Assembly (NCBI GenBank): GCA_040752895.1
Contig: JBFMHN010000002.1
Location: 330,368-394,367 of the forward strand
Length of the DNA stretch: 64,000 nt
Source: Pseudomonadota bacterium
GTDB taxonomy: Bacteria > Pseudomonadota > Alphaproteobacteria > GCA-2746255
Direction: 5' to 3'
The notes under the pieces were generated by a model, which did no database searches, was not told where the DNA came from, and worked only from the letters and a program-made list of their open reading frames with translations. The translations under genes were made by a program, and so were the position numbers. Below, piece after piece: positions 18,801 through 28,112 of this stretch (positions are counted from its first letter, which is position 1; every line of letters begins with the position of its first letter).

Positions 18801-19931
18801 ATGGCCAAACGTGACTATTACGAAGTTCTGGGTGTTGGCAAAGACGCTACCGCGGAAGAAATCAAGAAGGCCTATCGCAAACTGGCGATGCAGCACCACC
18901 CGGATCGCAACCCGGACGACGCCGCCGCCGAACAGCACTTCAAAGAGGCCAACGAGGCCCATGACGTTCTGAAAGACGCCCAGAAGCGCGCCGCCTACGA
19001 CCGCTTCGGTCATGGTGCCTTCGAGGGCGGCGGTGCCGGTTCGGGCCATCCCGGTGCCGGCGATTTCACCGGCTTCGCCGATATTTTCGACGAGATGTTC
19101 GGCGAGGCCGGCTTCGCCCGGCAGACGGGCCGAAACGCCGGCCGCGGCGCCGACCTCCGCTACAATTTGACGATCGCCCTCGAAGACGCCTTCCGCGGCA
19201 AGCAGGCCGAGATCCGCGTGCCGACGCTTGTCGTTTGCGTAACCTGCAAGGGAGGCGGGGCGGCCGCCGGTTCGGGCCCGGTCACCTGCACGACGTGCCA
19301 TGGTGTCGGCAAGGTCCGCGCCCAGCAGGGTTTCTTCACGATCGAGCGCACCTGCCCGGCCTGCCGGGGCGCCGGCCGCGTCATCGAGAAGCCGTGCGCG
19401 GCGTGCAACGGCCTCGGCCGCGTTCAAAAGGAAAAGACGCTCTCCGTTACGATTCCGACCGGCGTCGAGGATGGCACGCGCATCCGTCTCACCGGCGAGG
19501 GCGAGGCCGGTGTGCGAGGCGGGCCGAACGGGGATCTTTACCTATTTATCTCGGTCCGACCGCACCGCTTCTTCCGCCGGGAAGGGCCCCATCTCTTTTG
19601 CCAGGTGCCGATTCCGATGACGACGGCGGCGCTGGGCGGCACCGTCGAAGCGCCGACCATCGACGGCACGTGTGCGCGCGTCTCGATCACAGCTGGCACC
19701 CAGACCGGCCGCCAGTTCCGCCTGCGGGGGAAGGGCATGCCCGGCCTCCGGGGAACGGCAAGGGGCGACATGTATATCGACGCCGTGGTGGAAACCCCGG
19801 TCCACCTTACGAAGCGCCAGCAGGAATTGCTGCGCGAGTTCGAAAAAGCCGGCAACCCAAAGCGGATGAATCCCGCCTCCGAGGGCTTTCTCGACAAGGT
19901 GAAGGAATTCTGGGACGACCTTCGCGAATAG
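18801..19931 (+). CDS. dnaJ: DnaJ (Hsp40) cochaperone
   Basis: 376 residues with the full type I layout: J domain with HPD at 33-35 ([11 protein letters not shown]), a Gly/Phe region at about 70-115, four zinc CxxCxGxG repeats between 146 and 206 ([32 protein letters not shown]), and the C-terminal substrate-binding domains. First repeat is CVTCKGGG, slightly off consensus. The SD before ATG is weak. Second gene of dnaKJ. Confidence 0.98.
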   Translation: MAKRDYYEVLGVGKDATAEEIKKAYRKLAMQHHPDRNPDDAAAEQHFKEANEAHDVLKDAQKRAAYDRFGHGAFEGGGAGSGHPGAGDFTGFADIFDEMFGEAGFARQTGRNAGRGADLRYNLTIALEDAFRGKQAEIRVPTLVVCVTCKGGGAAAGSGPVTCTTCHGVGKVRAQQGFFTIERTCPACRGAGRVIEKPCAACNGLGRVQKEKTLSVTIPTGVEDGTRIRLTGEGEAGVRGGPNGDLYLFISVRPHRFFRREGPHLFCQVPIPMTTAALGGTVEAPTIDGTCARVSITAGTQTGRQFRLRGKGMPGLRGTARGDMYIDAVVETPVHLTKRQQELLREFEKAGNPKRMNPASEGFLDKVKEFWDDLRE

Positions 19932-20011
19932 GGCGCGCCCCGTTTCGGAAAATTTTCTCCGCCCCGATCGAGCCTTATGTTTAAATTCCCGCGCAGGAAG
20001 GAAACGACGGC

Positions 20012-20776
20012 ATGGCCGTTATACGCATTGGCATTTTGGGCGCTTCCGGGCGCATGGGCCGCCTGTTGATCCGCGAGGTGGCGGCGGGAAAAGGGTTTGC
20101 GCTTTCCGGCGCCACGGAGGCGAAGGGTCACCGCGCGATCGGCCAGGATGCGGGCGTGCTCGCCGGTCTTTTTCGTCTCGGCGTCGCGGTTTCGGATGAC
20201 GCGGCCGCCCTCATGGCGGCGTCCGACGTCGTGATCGATTTCACGCTGCCGGCGGTGACCGTTCGGCACGCCAAGCTCGCCGCCAAGGCGGGAACGGCCA
20301 TGGTCATCGGGACAACCGGATTCGCACCGGCGGAGGTGAAGGCAATCGCCGCCGCGGCCAGGCGCGTGCCGATCGTTCAGGCGCCGAACATGAGCCTTGC
20401 CGTCAACCTTCTTTTTGCATTGACGAAGCGCGCCGCCGCTGTTCTGGACGCGACCTACGACATTTCGATTTCCGAGATCCACCACCGGGAAAAGCGGGAC
20501 GCCCCTTCCGGCACGGCCCTGGCGCTTGGCGCCGCCGCGCAGGCGGGCCGCAAGAAAAAGGGAAAACCGGCGAAAATCCCGATGGTCTCGATCCGCGCCG
20601 GCGACACGGCCGGCGAACACACGGTTCTCTTCGCCGGCGAGGGCGAACGGCTTGAGCTTGCCCACAAGGCCACCTCGCGCCAGGTCTTCGCCCGCGGCGC
20701 CGTCTTCGCGGCGCGCTGGGTGAAGGGGAAGCCGCCCCGTCTTTACGACATGGCGGACGTGTTGGGTCTAGGCTAG
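20012..20776 (+). CDS. dapB: 4-hydroxy-tetrahydrodipicolinate reductase (DapB)
   Basis: NAD(P)H-dependent step of the diaminopimelate/lysine pathway, which feeds peptidoglycan. 254 residues, slightly shorter than the usual ~270. Rossmann start IRIGILGASGRMGRLLIREV, VVIDFTLPAVTVRHA, IGTTGF, APNMSLAVNLLF, and the catalytic block EIHHREKRDAPSGTALALG. It is the last gene of the hrcA-to-dapB plus-strand run; its stop overlaps the end of the convergent DUF2244-type gene. SD AGGAAGGAAA. Confidence 0.97.
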   Translation: MAVIRIGILGASGRMGRLLIREVAAGKGFALSGATEAKGHRAIGQDAGVLAGLFRLGVAVSDDAAALMAASDVVIDFTLPAVTVRHAKLAAKAGTAMVIGTTGFAPAEVKAIAAAARRVPIVQAPNMSLAVNLLFALTKRAAAVLDATYDISISEIHHREKRDAPSGTALALGAAAQAGRKKKGKPAKIPMVSIRAGDTAGEHTVLFAGEGERLELAHKATSRQVFARGAVFAARWVKGKPPRLYDMADVLGLG

Positions 20777-21289
20777 GTCAAGGCCCGGCGCCGAGCGTTC
20801 ATGCCGGGCGCGAAGGGCGTCGCGGATGGCTTGCGCGAGGTCCAGTTTCTCGGCCGCTGTCAGGAAGGCGCCGATCTCGACGGTTTCCCCATGGGTGGTA
20901 AGCGTAAGCTGGCTGCCCGGCCGCGGCGGGTTTTCCATCTCGACGCGCAGCCAGTAGGGCTCGAAACGATAGGACCAGACGATTCCCTTCGGATTAACCT
21001 TCCGCAGAAGAAGCTCCCTCTCGGTCAGCGTCAGCGTCTCGAAGGCGCGCCCCCCGCGGTAGTTCAGCCGGAAGAAGATATAGACGAGCAAAACGTCGAG
21101 TCCGAAGAACCCGAAGATCGGCCAGGCGCCGGCCAGCAGGAACAGCGTGCCGGCGACGAAGCTTACCCCGCCGATCGCCAGCATGAGGACCCAGAAACCG
21201 GTTTGGCTTAAGCTCCGGTAGGGGCGCATCTCGGCGTAGAAGAGGACAGGGGTCGGTTCAGCCGCGTTCTTTTCGGGGCGGGTTTCCAT
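20768..21289 (-). CDS. DUF2244-type integral membrane protein
   Basis: 173 residues from ATG 21289. Pattern YAEMRPYRSLSQTGFWVLML is the start of a family of short alphaproteobacterial membrane proteins (DUF2244): two adjacent membrane segments (about 32-54 and 55-75), then a soluble C-terminal beta domain (ETLTLTERELLLRKVNPKG; VEMENPPRPGSQLTLTTHGE). Biochemical role unknown. Convergent with dapB and divergent from nth (45-base gap). Confidence 0.85.
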   Translation of the reverse strand: METRPEKNAAEPTPVLFYAEMRPYRSLSQTGFWVLMLAIGGVSFVAGTLFLLAGAWPIFGFFGLDVLLVYIFFRLNYRGGRAFETLTLTERELLLRKVNPKGIVWSYRFEPYWLRVEMENPPRPGSQLTLTTHGETVEIGAFLTAAEKLDLAQAIRDALRARHERSAPGLDLA

Positions 21290-21334
21290 GCTTCCCGATA
21301 TAATACCGTTCAGGATTTTCGGAAAGGCCGCATC

Positions 21335-21970
21335 ATGAATCTGGCGAAAATCGAGCGGTTTTTCGCCACCCTCGCCAAGGCGAACCCCAACCCGAAGGGG
21401 GAGCTTCGCTACACCAGCCCCTATACGCTTCTGGTCGCGGTGGTCCTTTCCGCCCAGGCAACGGACGTCGGCGTGAACAAGGCAACGCGCACGCTCTTCG
21501 CCGTCGCCAACACGCCGGAGAAGATGCTGAAGCTTGGCGAAGAGAAGCTTCGCGCGCACGTCCGGACGATCGGCCTTTTCAACACGAAGGCGAAAAACAT
21601 TCTCCGCCTGAGCGCGCTTCTTCTCGAACGCCACGGCGGCCGCGTGCCGAAGGACCGCGCGGCGCTGGAGGCGTTGCCCGGGGTTGGGCGCAAGACGGCA
21701 AACGTCGTTTTGAACATGGCCTTCGGCCAGCCGACGATCGCCGTCGATACGCACATCTTCCGTCTTTGCAACCGGACAGGCCTGGCGCCGGGGAAGACGC
21801 CGGGGGCCGTCGAGAAGGCGCTGCTGGCGCGCGTGCCCGAGAAATACCGGCGCCATGCCCATCACTGGCTTCTCCTGCACGGCCGTTACGTGTGCAAGGC
21901 GCGAAGGCCCGACTGTCCCCGCTGCATCCTTCGCGCGTTCTGTGAATACCGGGCGAAAACGCCCGGCTGA
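21335..21970 (+). CDS. nth: Endonuclease III
   Basis: Base-excision-repair DNA glycosylase/AP lyase for oxidised pyrimidines. 211 residues. Helix-hairpin-helix LPGVGRKTANVVLN carries the catalytic lysine; the catalytic aspartate is in VDTHIFRLCNR. A [4Fe-4S] cluster motif is intact: CKARRPDCPRCILRAFC (C-x6-C-x2-C-x5-C spacing). Convergent with the lipoprotein gene downstream. Confidence 0.98.
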   Translation: MNLAKIERFFATLAKANPNPKGELRYTSPYTLLVAVVLSAQATDVGVNKATRTLFAVANTPEKMLKLGEEKLRAHVRTIGLFNTKAKNILRLSALLLERHGGRVPKDRAALEALPGVGRKTANVVLNMAFGQPTIAVDTHIFRLCNRTGLAPGKTPGAVEKALLARVPEKYRRHAHHWLLLHGRYVCKARRPDCPRCILRAFCEYRAKTPG

Positions 21971-21986
21971 TTCACCGGAGGCGGTT

Positions 21987-22391
21987 TTATTTCACCCGCT
22001 GGATCCCTGCGTAACAGGCGTCCGCCGGCAGGGTTTCGCCGGGCGGCGGACGCAACTCGAAATAATCTACGCGGTAGTCGCCACTTTCCGCATAGAGGAA
22101 AAGATCGAGGACGCACGCATCGGCCGCGTACTGCCAGACTTCGGCCGGGCCGTCGCGGCGGATAAGGTGCGGCGCGCCGAGCAGGCTTAAGACGCCGGTC
22201 TTATCGAGGCCGATCATCTGCGGCGGCTTCGGCATAGCCGCCGCCGGAAGCGATGCTTTCCCGCCCTCCCGCCTGGCCGCCTCTTCCCCTTGCGGCACGC
22301 GTTGGATCGCGGGTTTTGTTGGCGACGTGCAGCCGACCAGAAGCGCGGGCAGCAGCAACCACAGCAGAAAAAAGCGGCGCGGCGGCGTCAT
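21987..22391 (-). CDS. Small lipoprotein, SmpA/BamE-like
   Basis: 134 residues. Signal peptide MTPPRRFFLLWLLLPALLVG followed by Cys21 (lipobox LVGC), then a Pro/Ala linker and a short domain (MIGLDKTGVLSLLGAPHLIR...EVWQYAADACVLDLFLY) resembling the BamE/SmpA fold, which is common in outer-membrane lipoproteins. ATG overlaps the upstream gene stop (ATGA), so it is coupled to the EI24-type membrane protein. Function not established. Confidence 0.82.
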   Translation of the reverse strand: MTPPRRFFLLWLLLPALLVGCTSPTKPAIQRVPQGEEAARREGGKASLPAAAMPKPPQMIGLDKTGVLSLLGAPHLIRRDGPAEVWQYAADACVLDLFLYAESGDYRVDYFELRPPPGETLPADACYAGIQRVK

Positions 22392-23053
22392 GCCCGGCTT
22401 TCCCGATGCCGCTCGAAAAGATGCAGCATCAGGGTGGTGCCGAGGACAGGGGCGATCAGGTTGATGCCGGGGATCGTGGAAAGGACCGCGATTGTCATGC
22501 CGGCCGCGAAAATACTCCACCCATGCGTTTTTCGAAACGCTTTTGCCGCTTTTGGCTCCAGGCGGCGCGCGGTGACGAGGTCCGCGTATTCGCGGCCGAG
22601 CAGGAAGCCGGTGACGGCAAAGAAAAGAAAGGGTCCGACGACGGGAAGAAAATAGACCGGCAACGCCAGCAGGTTGAGAAAGACGAGAAGACCCGTGAAC
22701 ATCGCCGTCGTCAGAAAAATTTCGGCGAAGCCCTGGCGACGGGCCGGCGGCAGGCGCGGGTAGTCCTTCGCCTCGATGGCCTCGCACGCGTCTTCCAGGA
22801 AAAAACCCAGCCCCAGCGTCACGAAGCCCGGGAAAAGCAGAAAGGTCAGCACAAAAATAGCGACGAACCCGCCGATATCGAAGAGTCCCTCAAGCCAGAC
22901 GGTTTCGAAGAAAGTGGTTTTGGCGGCGACCAATCCGGCGATTGCCCAAAGGGCAACCATCGCCGCCATCGCCACCCAGGCTCCGCGCCAAAGCAGGCGG
23001 CGGAAGCCCGGGTCCGCGATCTGTCGGAACGTTCGGAAAAGGGCGGTTGGCAT
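22388..23053 (-). CDS. EI24/CysZ-like membrane protein
   Basis: 221 residues with four to six hydrophobic helices; start MPTALFRTFRQIADPGFRRLLWRG is typical of the EI24 domain family that includes the sulfate permease CysZ. The segment YPRLPPARRQGFAEIFLTTA separates two pairs of helices, and ITVLSTIPGINLIAPVLGTTLMLHLF near the C-terminus is characteristic. In this class no cys genes lie beside it, so sulfate transport is only a guess. Stop overlaps the lipoprotein start. Confidence 0.83.
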   Translation of the reverse strand: MPTALFRTFRQIADPGFRRLLWRGAWVAMAAMVALWAIAGLVAAKTTFFETVWLEGLFDIGGFVAIFVLTFLLFPGFVTLGLGFFLEDACEAIEAKDYPRLPPARRQGFAEIFLTTAMFTGLLVFLNLLALPVYFLPVVGPFLFFAVTGFLLGREYADLVTARRLEPKAAKAFRKTHGWSIFAAGMTIAVLSTIPGINLIAPVLGTTLMLHLFERHRESRA

Positions 23054-23190
23054 GGCGCTCCTCGGATCGTATCGGCGGGGCAGGCGCGTACGTTAACGGG
23101 CGTTCCCTCTTCGCCGCAAGCGCCGGCTTGTCGGTGGGCGGGCGGAGGGTTAAGTTGCCTCGCAGGTCAGGTCAACCGCGGAGAATACGC

Positions 23191-24198
23191 ATGTCTGCGA
23201 AGCCGTTGGACGTCGTCGCTCTCGGCAACGCCATCGTCGATGTCATCACCCACGCCCGCGACGAGGCGGTGGCGGCGCTCGAGCTGACCAAAGGGGCGAT
23301 GACGCTGATCGACGCGGCGCGGGCCGAGTTTCTCTATGAATCCATGGGGCCGGCTATCGAGATTTCGGGCGGCTCCGCCGCCAACACCGTCGTCGGGATC
23401 ACCCAGTTGGGAGGGTCGGCCGGTTACATTGGCAAGATCCGCAACGATGAGCTCGGCGGCATTTTCAACCACGACATTACCGCCGCCGGGGTCGAGTTCC
23501 TGACGCTGCCGGCGACGGAAGGCCCGCCGACGGCGCGCTGCCTGATTTTCGTCACGCCGGACGCCCAGCGCACGATGGAGACCTATCTCGGCGCTTCCGT
23601 GGAGTTGGGTCCGGCCGATATCGAGGACGTCTTCATCGAGCGGGCGAAGATCGTCTATCTCGAAGGCTATCTCTGGGACGCGCCGCCGGCGAAGGAGGCC
23701 TTTGAGCGGGCTTCCGAGATCGCGCACAAGATGGGCAAGAAAGTGGCGCTTACCCTTTCGGATCCCTACTGCGTCGAGCGCCACCGGGAATCCTTTCAGG
23801 TGTTCGTCGAAAAACACGTCGACATTCTTTTCGCGAACGAGCAGGAAATCCTTTCCCTTTATCAATCGCCAGACTTCGACGCGGCGATGCAGAAAGTGCG
23901 TTCCCTTTGCGAGGTAACGGCACTTACCCGCAGCGAGAAAGGTTCCGTTGTCGTCACCGGCAAAGAGGTGCATGTGATCGACGCCGAGCCGGTGCCAAGG
24001 GTGGTAGATACGACAGGGGCTGGCGATCTTTACGCGGCGGGCTTCCTGTTCGGGTTTACGCGCGGCCACGATCTCGCGACCTGCGGCCGGATCGGCAGCG
24101 TCTGCGCGTCGGAGATCATCAGCCATTTCGGCGCCCGCCCGCAGGTTGCGCTCGACCGGCTGATCGCCGAACGGTTGGGGGAAAAGGTACTCGGCTGA
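23191..24198 (+). CDS. PfkB-family carbohydrate/nucleoside kinase (adenosine kinase-like)
   Basis: 335 residues from ATG 23191 with SD GGAGAA. Ribokinase fold: VALGNAIVDVI at the start, GGSAANTVVGITQLGG, and the catalytic anion-hole motif DTTGAGDLYAAGFLFG with Asp as base. Alphaproteobacterial members of this type are usually labelled adenosine kinase, and the extra segment LIFVTPDAQRTMETYLGAS fits that branch, but substrate is not decided by sequence alone. Followed by the AmpG-like gene. Confidence 0.88.
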   Translation: MSAKPLDVVALGNAIVDVITHARDEAVAALELTKGAMTLIDAARAEFLYESMGPAIEISGGSAANTVVGITQLGGSAGYIGKIRNDELGGIFNHDITAAGVEFLTLPATEGPPTARCLIFVTPDAQRTMETYLGASVELGPADIEDVFIERAKIVYLEGYLWDAPPAKEAFERASEIAHKMGKKVALTLSDPYCVERHRESFQVFVEKHVDILFANEQEILSLYQSPDFDAAMQKVRSLCEVTALTRSEKGSVVVTGKEVHVIDAEPVPRVVDTTGAGDLYAAGFLFGFTRGHDLATCGRIGSVCASEIISHFGARPQVALDRLIAERLGEKVLG

Positions 24199-24237
24199 CC
24201 CGTGCTTGAGGGGAACGCCGAGCCAGGGAGTCGCGGC

Positions 24238-25533
24238 GTGTTCAAGTCCCTTTTCGACGCCGTGGCGATTTACCGGGACGGGCGGATCGCCCGTCTTCTT
24301 TTCCTTGGCTTTGCGAGCGGGCTTCCACTTTTGCTCACGGCCTCGACCCTGGCCATCCGGCTGGCCGAAGGCGGGGTGACGAAGACGGCGATCGGGATCT
24401 TCGCCCTGGTCGGCCTTCCTTACGCGCTGAAATTCCTGTGGGCGCCGGCGATCGACCGGCTTGCGCTGCCGCCGTTCACGGCCGTCCTCGGTCGCCGCCG
24501 CGGCTGGATCGTCTTCACCCAGCTTTGCCTCATCACCGCCCTGGTCGGCCTCGGTTTCGCGAACCCGGTGCGGGACCCGGTGATGACCGGCGTTCTGGCG
24601 CTTCTCGTCGCCTTCTGCTCGGCCAGCCAGGACATCGTGATTGACGCCTACCGGGTCGAGATTCTCGAGGAACGGCTTTACGGCGCCGGTGCTGCCGCCC
24701 TCGTCTTCGGCTACCGGATGGGCCTGCTGGCGGCCGGCGCGGGCGCCCTTTACCTCGCCGCCTTCCTGCCATGGGAGGCGGTCTACCTCGCCATGGCGGG
24801 GCTGGTCGGGGTGGGCCTGCTCACGGTTTTCTTCTCGGCCGAGCCGCCCGGCCCGCAGGCTTCGGCGGCGGCAAAAAAGACGGCCCGCGAGGGCGGTGCG
24901 AGCAGCGCGGTTCGGTGGTTCCGCGAAGCCGTCCTGGCCCCCTTTTCGGATTTTCTCGCCCGGCCGCAGTGGCGGGCGATTCTGGCCCTTGTCGTTTTCT
25001 ACAAGTTCGGCGACGCGCTGGTCGGCGTCATGGCGAACCCCTTTTACCTGGAGATCGGCTTTACGAAGGTCGAGATCGCGAACGTGAGCAAGCTGTTCGG
25101 ACTGGCGGCGACGCTGGTCGGCGCCTTCATCGGCGGCCTTCTCGTCGCCCGCCTCGGCATCTTGAAAAGCCTTCTGCTGTGCGGCGTCCTGCAAATGGCT
25201 TCGAACGCGGCCTTCGCCCTTCAGGCGGTCGCCGGTCACGACGTGGGCCTTCTCGTCGCCACCATCGGATTCGAGAACCTGGCCGGCGGCATGGGTACGG
25301 CGGCCTTCGTCGCCTACCTCTCCTCGCTCTGCCACGTCGCCTATACGGCAACGCAGTACGCCCTGCTTTCGTCGTTGATGTCGTTTGGCCGGACACTGCT
25401 TGCCGCACCCGGCGGCTGGCTTGCCGATCACATGGACTGGGTAAACTTCTTCCTGCTTACGACCGCGGCAGCGTTGCCGGGCCTCGTTCTTTTGGTTTGG
25501 ATTCGAAGACGGGCCGCATCGCGGATAGGATGA
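24238..25533 (+). CDS. AmpG-like muropeptide/MFS permease
   Basis: About 431 residues and about 12 membrane helices. The GTG at 24238 (AGGGAG seven bases upstream) gives the typical beginning FKSLFDAVAIYRDGRIARLL; the in-frame GTG at 24202 has no SD. Motifs FLGFASGLPLLLTASTLAIRL, YALKFLWAPAIDRL and SASQDIVIDAYRVEIL match AmpG, the importer of anhydromuropeptides in peptidoglycan recycling. The stop overlaps an ATG (25530) just before ald. Substrate inferred from family. Confidence 0.9.
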   Translation: MFKSLFDAVAIYRDGRIARLLFLGFASGLPLLLTASTLAIRLAEGGVTKTAIGIFALVGLPYALKFLWAPAIDRLALPPFTAVLGRRRGWIVFTQLCLITALVGLGFANPVRDPVMTGVLALLVAFCSASQDIVIDAYRVEILEERLYGAGAAALVFGYRMGLLAAGAGALYLAAFLPWEAVYLAMAGLVGVGLLTVFFSAEPPGPQASAAAKKTAREGGASSAVRWFREAVLAPFSDFLARPQWRAILALVVFYKFGDALVGVMANPFYLEIGFTKVEIANVSKLFGLAATLVGAFIGGLLVARLGILKSLLLCGVLQMASNAAFALQAVAGHDVGLLVATIGFENLAGGMGTAAFVAYLSSLCHVAYTATQYALLSSLMSFGRTLLAAPGGWLADHMDWVNFFLLTTAAALPGLVLLVWIRRRAASRIG

Positions 25534-25547
25534 AAGGGGAAAAAATC

Positions 25548-26663
25548 ATGCGAATCGGCGTTCCGAAGGAGATCAAGACCCTTGAGCACCGCGTCGGCCT
25601 GGTGCCGGGGAGCGTGCGCGAGCTTGTCTATCACGGCCACGAGGTGATCGTCGAAAAGGGTGCCGGTCTTGACAGCGGGTTCGATGACGTGGCTTACGCG
25701 GCGGTGGGCGCGCGCCTCGTCGGGACGGCGGACCGCGTTTACCGGGATGGGGAATTGATCGTGAAGGTGAAGGAGCCGCAGGCCAGCGAATTTCCGCTTC
25801 TGCGCGCGGATCAGATTCTTTTCACCTATCTGCACCTGGCAGCCGAGCCGGAGGTCGCGGACGCGTTGGTGGCGGCGGGCACCGTCGCCATCGCATACGA
25901 AACGGTAACGGACGCGGCGGGCGGCCTGCCGCTGCTCGCCCCCATGAGCGAGGTGGCCGGCCGGATGGCGGCCCAGGTCGGCGCCCACTATCTCGAGGTG
26001 GAGGGCGGCGGCGTCGGCCTTTTGCTTGGCGGCGTGCCCGGCGTACCGCCGGCGAGAGTGGTGGTTCTTGGCGGCGGCGTCGTCGGCACCAACGCCGCCC
26101 GCATGGCGATGGGGATGGACGCCTACGTTACGGTGATCGACAAGTCCCTGCCCCGCCTCTACGAGCTTGATCTTCGCTTCGGCGGCCAGCTGAACACGGT
26201 CTTCTCGACCGTCGATACGATCGAAACCTACGTTTTAGACGCTGATCTCGTGATCGGCGCCGTGCTGGTGCCAGGCGCCTCGGCGCCGAAATTAGTGCCC
26301 GAGGCAATGGTGAAGAAGATGCGGCGGGGATCCGTCATCGTTGACGTCGCGATCGACCAGGGCGGCTGTTTCGAAACCAGCCGGCCGACCACGCACGCTG
26401 AGCCTGTCTACATAGCCCACGGCGTCGTTCACTACTGCGTCACGAACATGCCGAGCGCGGTGGCGCGCACCTCGGCGCTGGCCCTCAACAACGCGACGCT
26501 GCCTTTCGTGCTGGAGCTGGCGGAGAAGGGCTGCCGGTTGGCGATGGCGGAGAACGCCTATCTCCTGCGCGGCCTCAACGTGCACCGGGGGAAGATCACC
26601 CACAAGGCGGTCGCCAAGGCGCTCGGCCGGCCCGCCGTGGCGCCGGAATCGGTCATTTTTTAA
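25548..26663 (+). CDS. ald: Alanine dehydrogenase
   Basis: NAD-dependent interconversion of L-alanine with pyruvate and ammonia. 371 residues, the standard length. Arg15 (EHRVGL), Lys75 (KVKEP) and His96 (YLHLA) are the substrate and catalytic positions; the Rossmann motif VVVLGGGVVGTNAA is at about 172-185. The start at 25548 follows SD AAGGGGA; an ATG at 25530 in frame overlaps the permease stop. Position after an AmpG-like gene could link recycling of cell-wall alanine to carbon use, which is inference. Confidence 0.97.
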   Translation: MRIGVPKEIKTLEHRVGLVPGSVRELVYHGHEVIVEKGAGLDSGFDDVAYAAVGARLVGTADRVYRDGELIVKVKEPQASEFPLLRADQILFTYLHLAAEPEVADALVAAGTVAIAYETVTDAAGGLPLLAPMSEVAGRMAAQVGAHYLEVEGGGVGLLLGGVPGVPPARVVVLGGGVVGTNAARMAMGMDAYVTVIDKSLPRLYELDLRFGGQLNTVFSTVDTIETYVLDADLVIGAVLVPGASAPKLVPEAMVKKMRRGSVIVDVAIDQGGCFETSRPTTHAEPVYIAHGVVHYCVTNMPSAVARTSALALNNATLPFVLELAEKGCRLAMAENAYLLRGLNVHRGKITHKAVAKALGRPAVAPESVIF

Positions 26664-26666
26664 ACG

Positions 26667-27359
26667 TCAATTCGCGGGCGCTTCGAGGGCATAGCCAGCA
26701 CCGCGCACCGTGCGGATGAGATCGGCCTCGCCTTTTCCGTTCAAGGTCCGGCGCAGGCGCCGGATGTGGACGTCCACCGTGCGCAGCTCGACATAGACGT
26801 CCTGCCCCCAAACGGCGTCGAGCAACTGCTCGCGGTCGAAGACGCGGCCGGGGTGTTCCAGAAAATGCCGCAGCAGCCGGAATTCCGTAGGCGCCAGGAC
26901 GATTTCCCGGGCGCCCCGGTGAACCCGGTGGCCGACAAGGTCCATCGTCAAATCGCCGGCTTCCAGTTTCTCCGCGTTCAACGTCGGGTGCGCGCGGCGC
27001 AAAAGAGCGCGGATGCGGGCGATGAGTTCGCTCGGGCTGAACGGCTTCGTCACATAGTCGTCGGCGCCGGTATCGAGCCCGCGGATCTTGTCTTCCTCCT
27101 CGCCTTTCGCCGTGAGCATTAGGACGGGCACGTGGCGCGTTGCCGGGTTGCGCCGAAGCTGGCGGCAAACCTCGATGCCGGATAGCAGGGGCAGCATCCA
27201 GTCAAGGAGGATAAGGTCCGGCGTTTCCTCTTTCGCGAGCACCAGCGCTTCCTCGCCGTTCGTCGCCACGGCGACCCGGTAGCCCTCTCCTTCAAGGTTG
27301 TAGCGGAGCAGCGTCACCAGGGTCTCTTCGTCTTCGACGATGAGGAGAAGAGGCTTCAT
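26667..27359 (-). CDS. phoB: PhoB phosphate-regulon response regulator
   Basis: 230 residues from ATG 27359. Receiver domain with phosphoacceptor Asp53 (LLDWMLP) and Lys105 (TKPFSP), then an OmpR-type winged helix (LTMDLVGHRVHRGAREIVLAPTEFRLL; RTVDVHIRRLRRTL; RTVRGAGYAL). Activates transcription at Pho boxes; one is visible before pstS in this window. ATG overlaps the phoU stop (ATGA). Last gene of the minus-strand pho-pst run. Confidence 0.97.
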   Translation of the reverse strand: MKPLLLIVEDEETLVTLLRYNLEGEGYRVAVATNGEEALVLAKEETPDLILLDWMLPLLSGIEVCRQLRRNPATRHVPVLMLTAKGEEEDKIRGLDTGADDYVTKPFSPSELIARIRALLRRAHPTLNAEKLEAGDLTMDLVGHRVHRGAREIVLAPTEFRLLRHFLEHPGRVFDREQLLDAVWGQDVYVELRTVDVHIRRLRRTLNGKGEADLIRTVRGAGYALEAPAN

Positions 27360-28087
27360 TTTTCCAGCTTGCTGCGGGCGGCAAGCGTCGTCACGACGGA
27401 ATCCTCTTCCTCGATCGTCGGCCGGTGTTCGCGCAGCCGTTTTCCATAGACCAGGAAATAGATCGTTTCGGCGATGTTCGTCACGTGATCGCCGATGCGC
27501 TCGATGTTCTTCGCCATGAACAACAGATGCGTGCACGGCGAAATATTTCTGGGGTCCTCCATCATATAGGTCAGGAACTCCCGGAAGAGGCTCATGTACA
27601 TGTCGTCGACTTCGATGTCGCGATTCCAAACCTCGATGGCGCGCTCCGCGTTACGGGCGACGTAAGCATCCAGCACGTCCTTGATCATGGGCTGAACAAG
27701 CGCTGCCATGCGGGGGATTCCGGAGGCAGGCCGGATGTAGCGGTAGTCTTCCGATGAGATCACGCGCTTTGCGACGTTCGTCGCATAGTCGGCGATGCGC
27801 TCGAGGTCGCTGGATATCTTGAGGGCGGCGACGATGCTGCGCAAATCCTCCGCCATCGGCTGGCGAAGCGCCAAAAGGCGGACGGCCATTTGGTCGACGT
27901 CGAAATTCAGCTCGTCTACTTTGTCGTCGTTTTCTATGACGGCGGCGGCAAGCTTGTCGTCGTGTTCGCCAAGGGCGCGAATGGCCGCTGCAAGCTGGGA
28001 TTCCGCCAGCCCGCCCATCTCGACGATGGCGCGGTTCAGGTGATTCAGTTCGTCGTCGTAGGATTTTACAATATGTTCCGAGGCCAT
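27356..28087 (-). CDS. phoU: PhoU phosphate signalling adaptor
   Basis: 243 residues from ATG 28087 (MASEHIVKSYDDELNHLNRA). Two PhoU three-helix bundles with the metal-binding patterns DLERIADYATNVAKR and NIERIGDHVTNIAET. PhoU links the Pst transporter to PhoR and inhibits the regulon when phosphate is sufficient. It follows pstB by 25 bases and couples to phoB. Confidence 0.97.
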   Translation of the reverse strand: MASEHIVKSYDDELNHLNRAIVEMGGLAESQLAAAIRALGEHDDKLAAAVIENDDKVDELNFDVDQMAVRLLALRQPMAEDLRSIVAALKISSDLERIADYATNVAKRVISSEDYRYIRPASGIPRMAALVQPMIKDVLDAYVARNAERAIEVWNRDIEVDDMYMSLFREFLTYMMEDPRNISPCTHLLFMAKNIERIGDHVTNIAETIYFLVYGKRLREHRPTIEEEDSVVTTLAARSKLEK

Positions 28088-28112
28088 GGGCTTGTCCTTC
28101 CCTATCTGCCGG

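Noticed and set aside
24239-24249. GTTCAAGTCCC, similar to a tRNA T-arm.
   Set aside because: No matching acceptor, D-arm or anticodon stems around it; it is the start of the AmpG-like coding sequence.
23167-25431. A 754-codon open frame on the minus strand opposite the PfkB kinase and AmpG-like genes.
   Set aside because: Composition is dominated by Arg, Gly, Asp, Glu and Gln, with no domain and no SD; it mirrors the real genes codon by codon.
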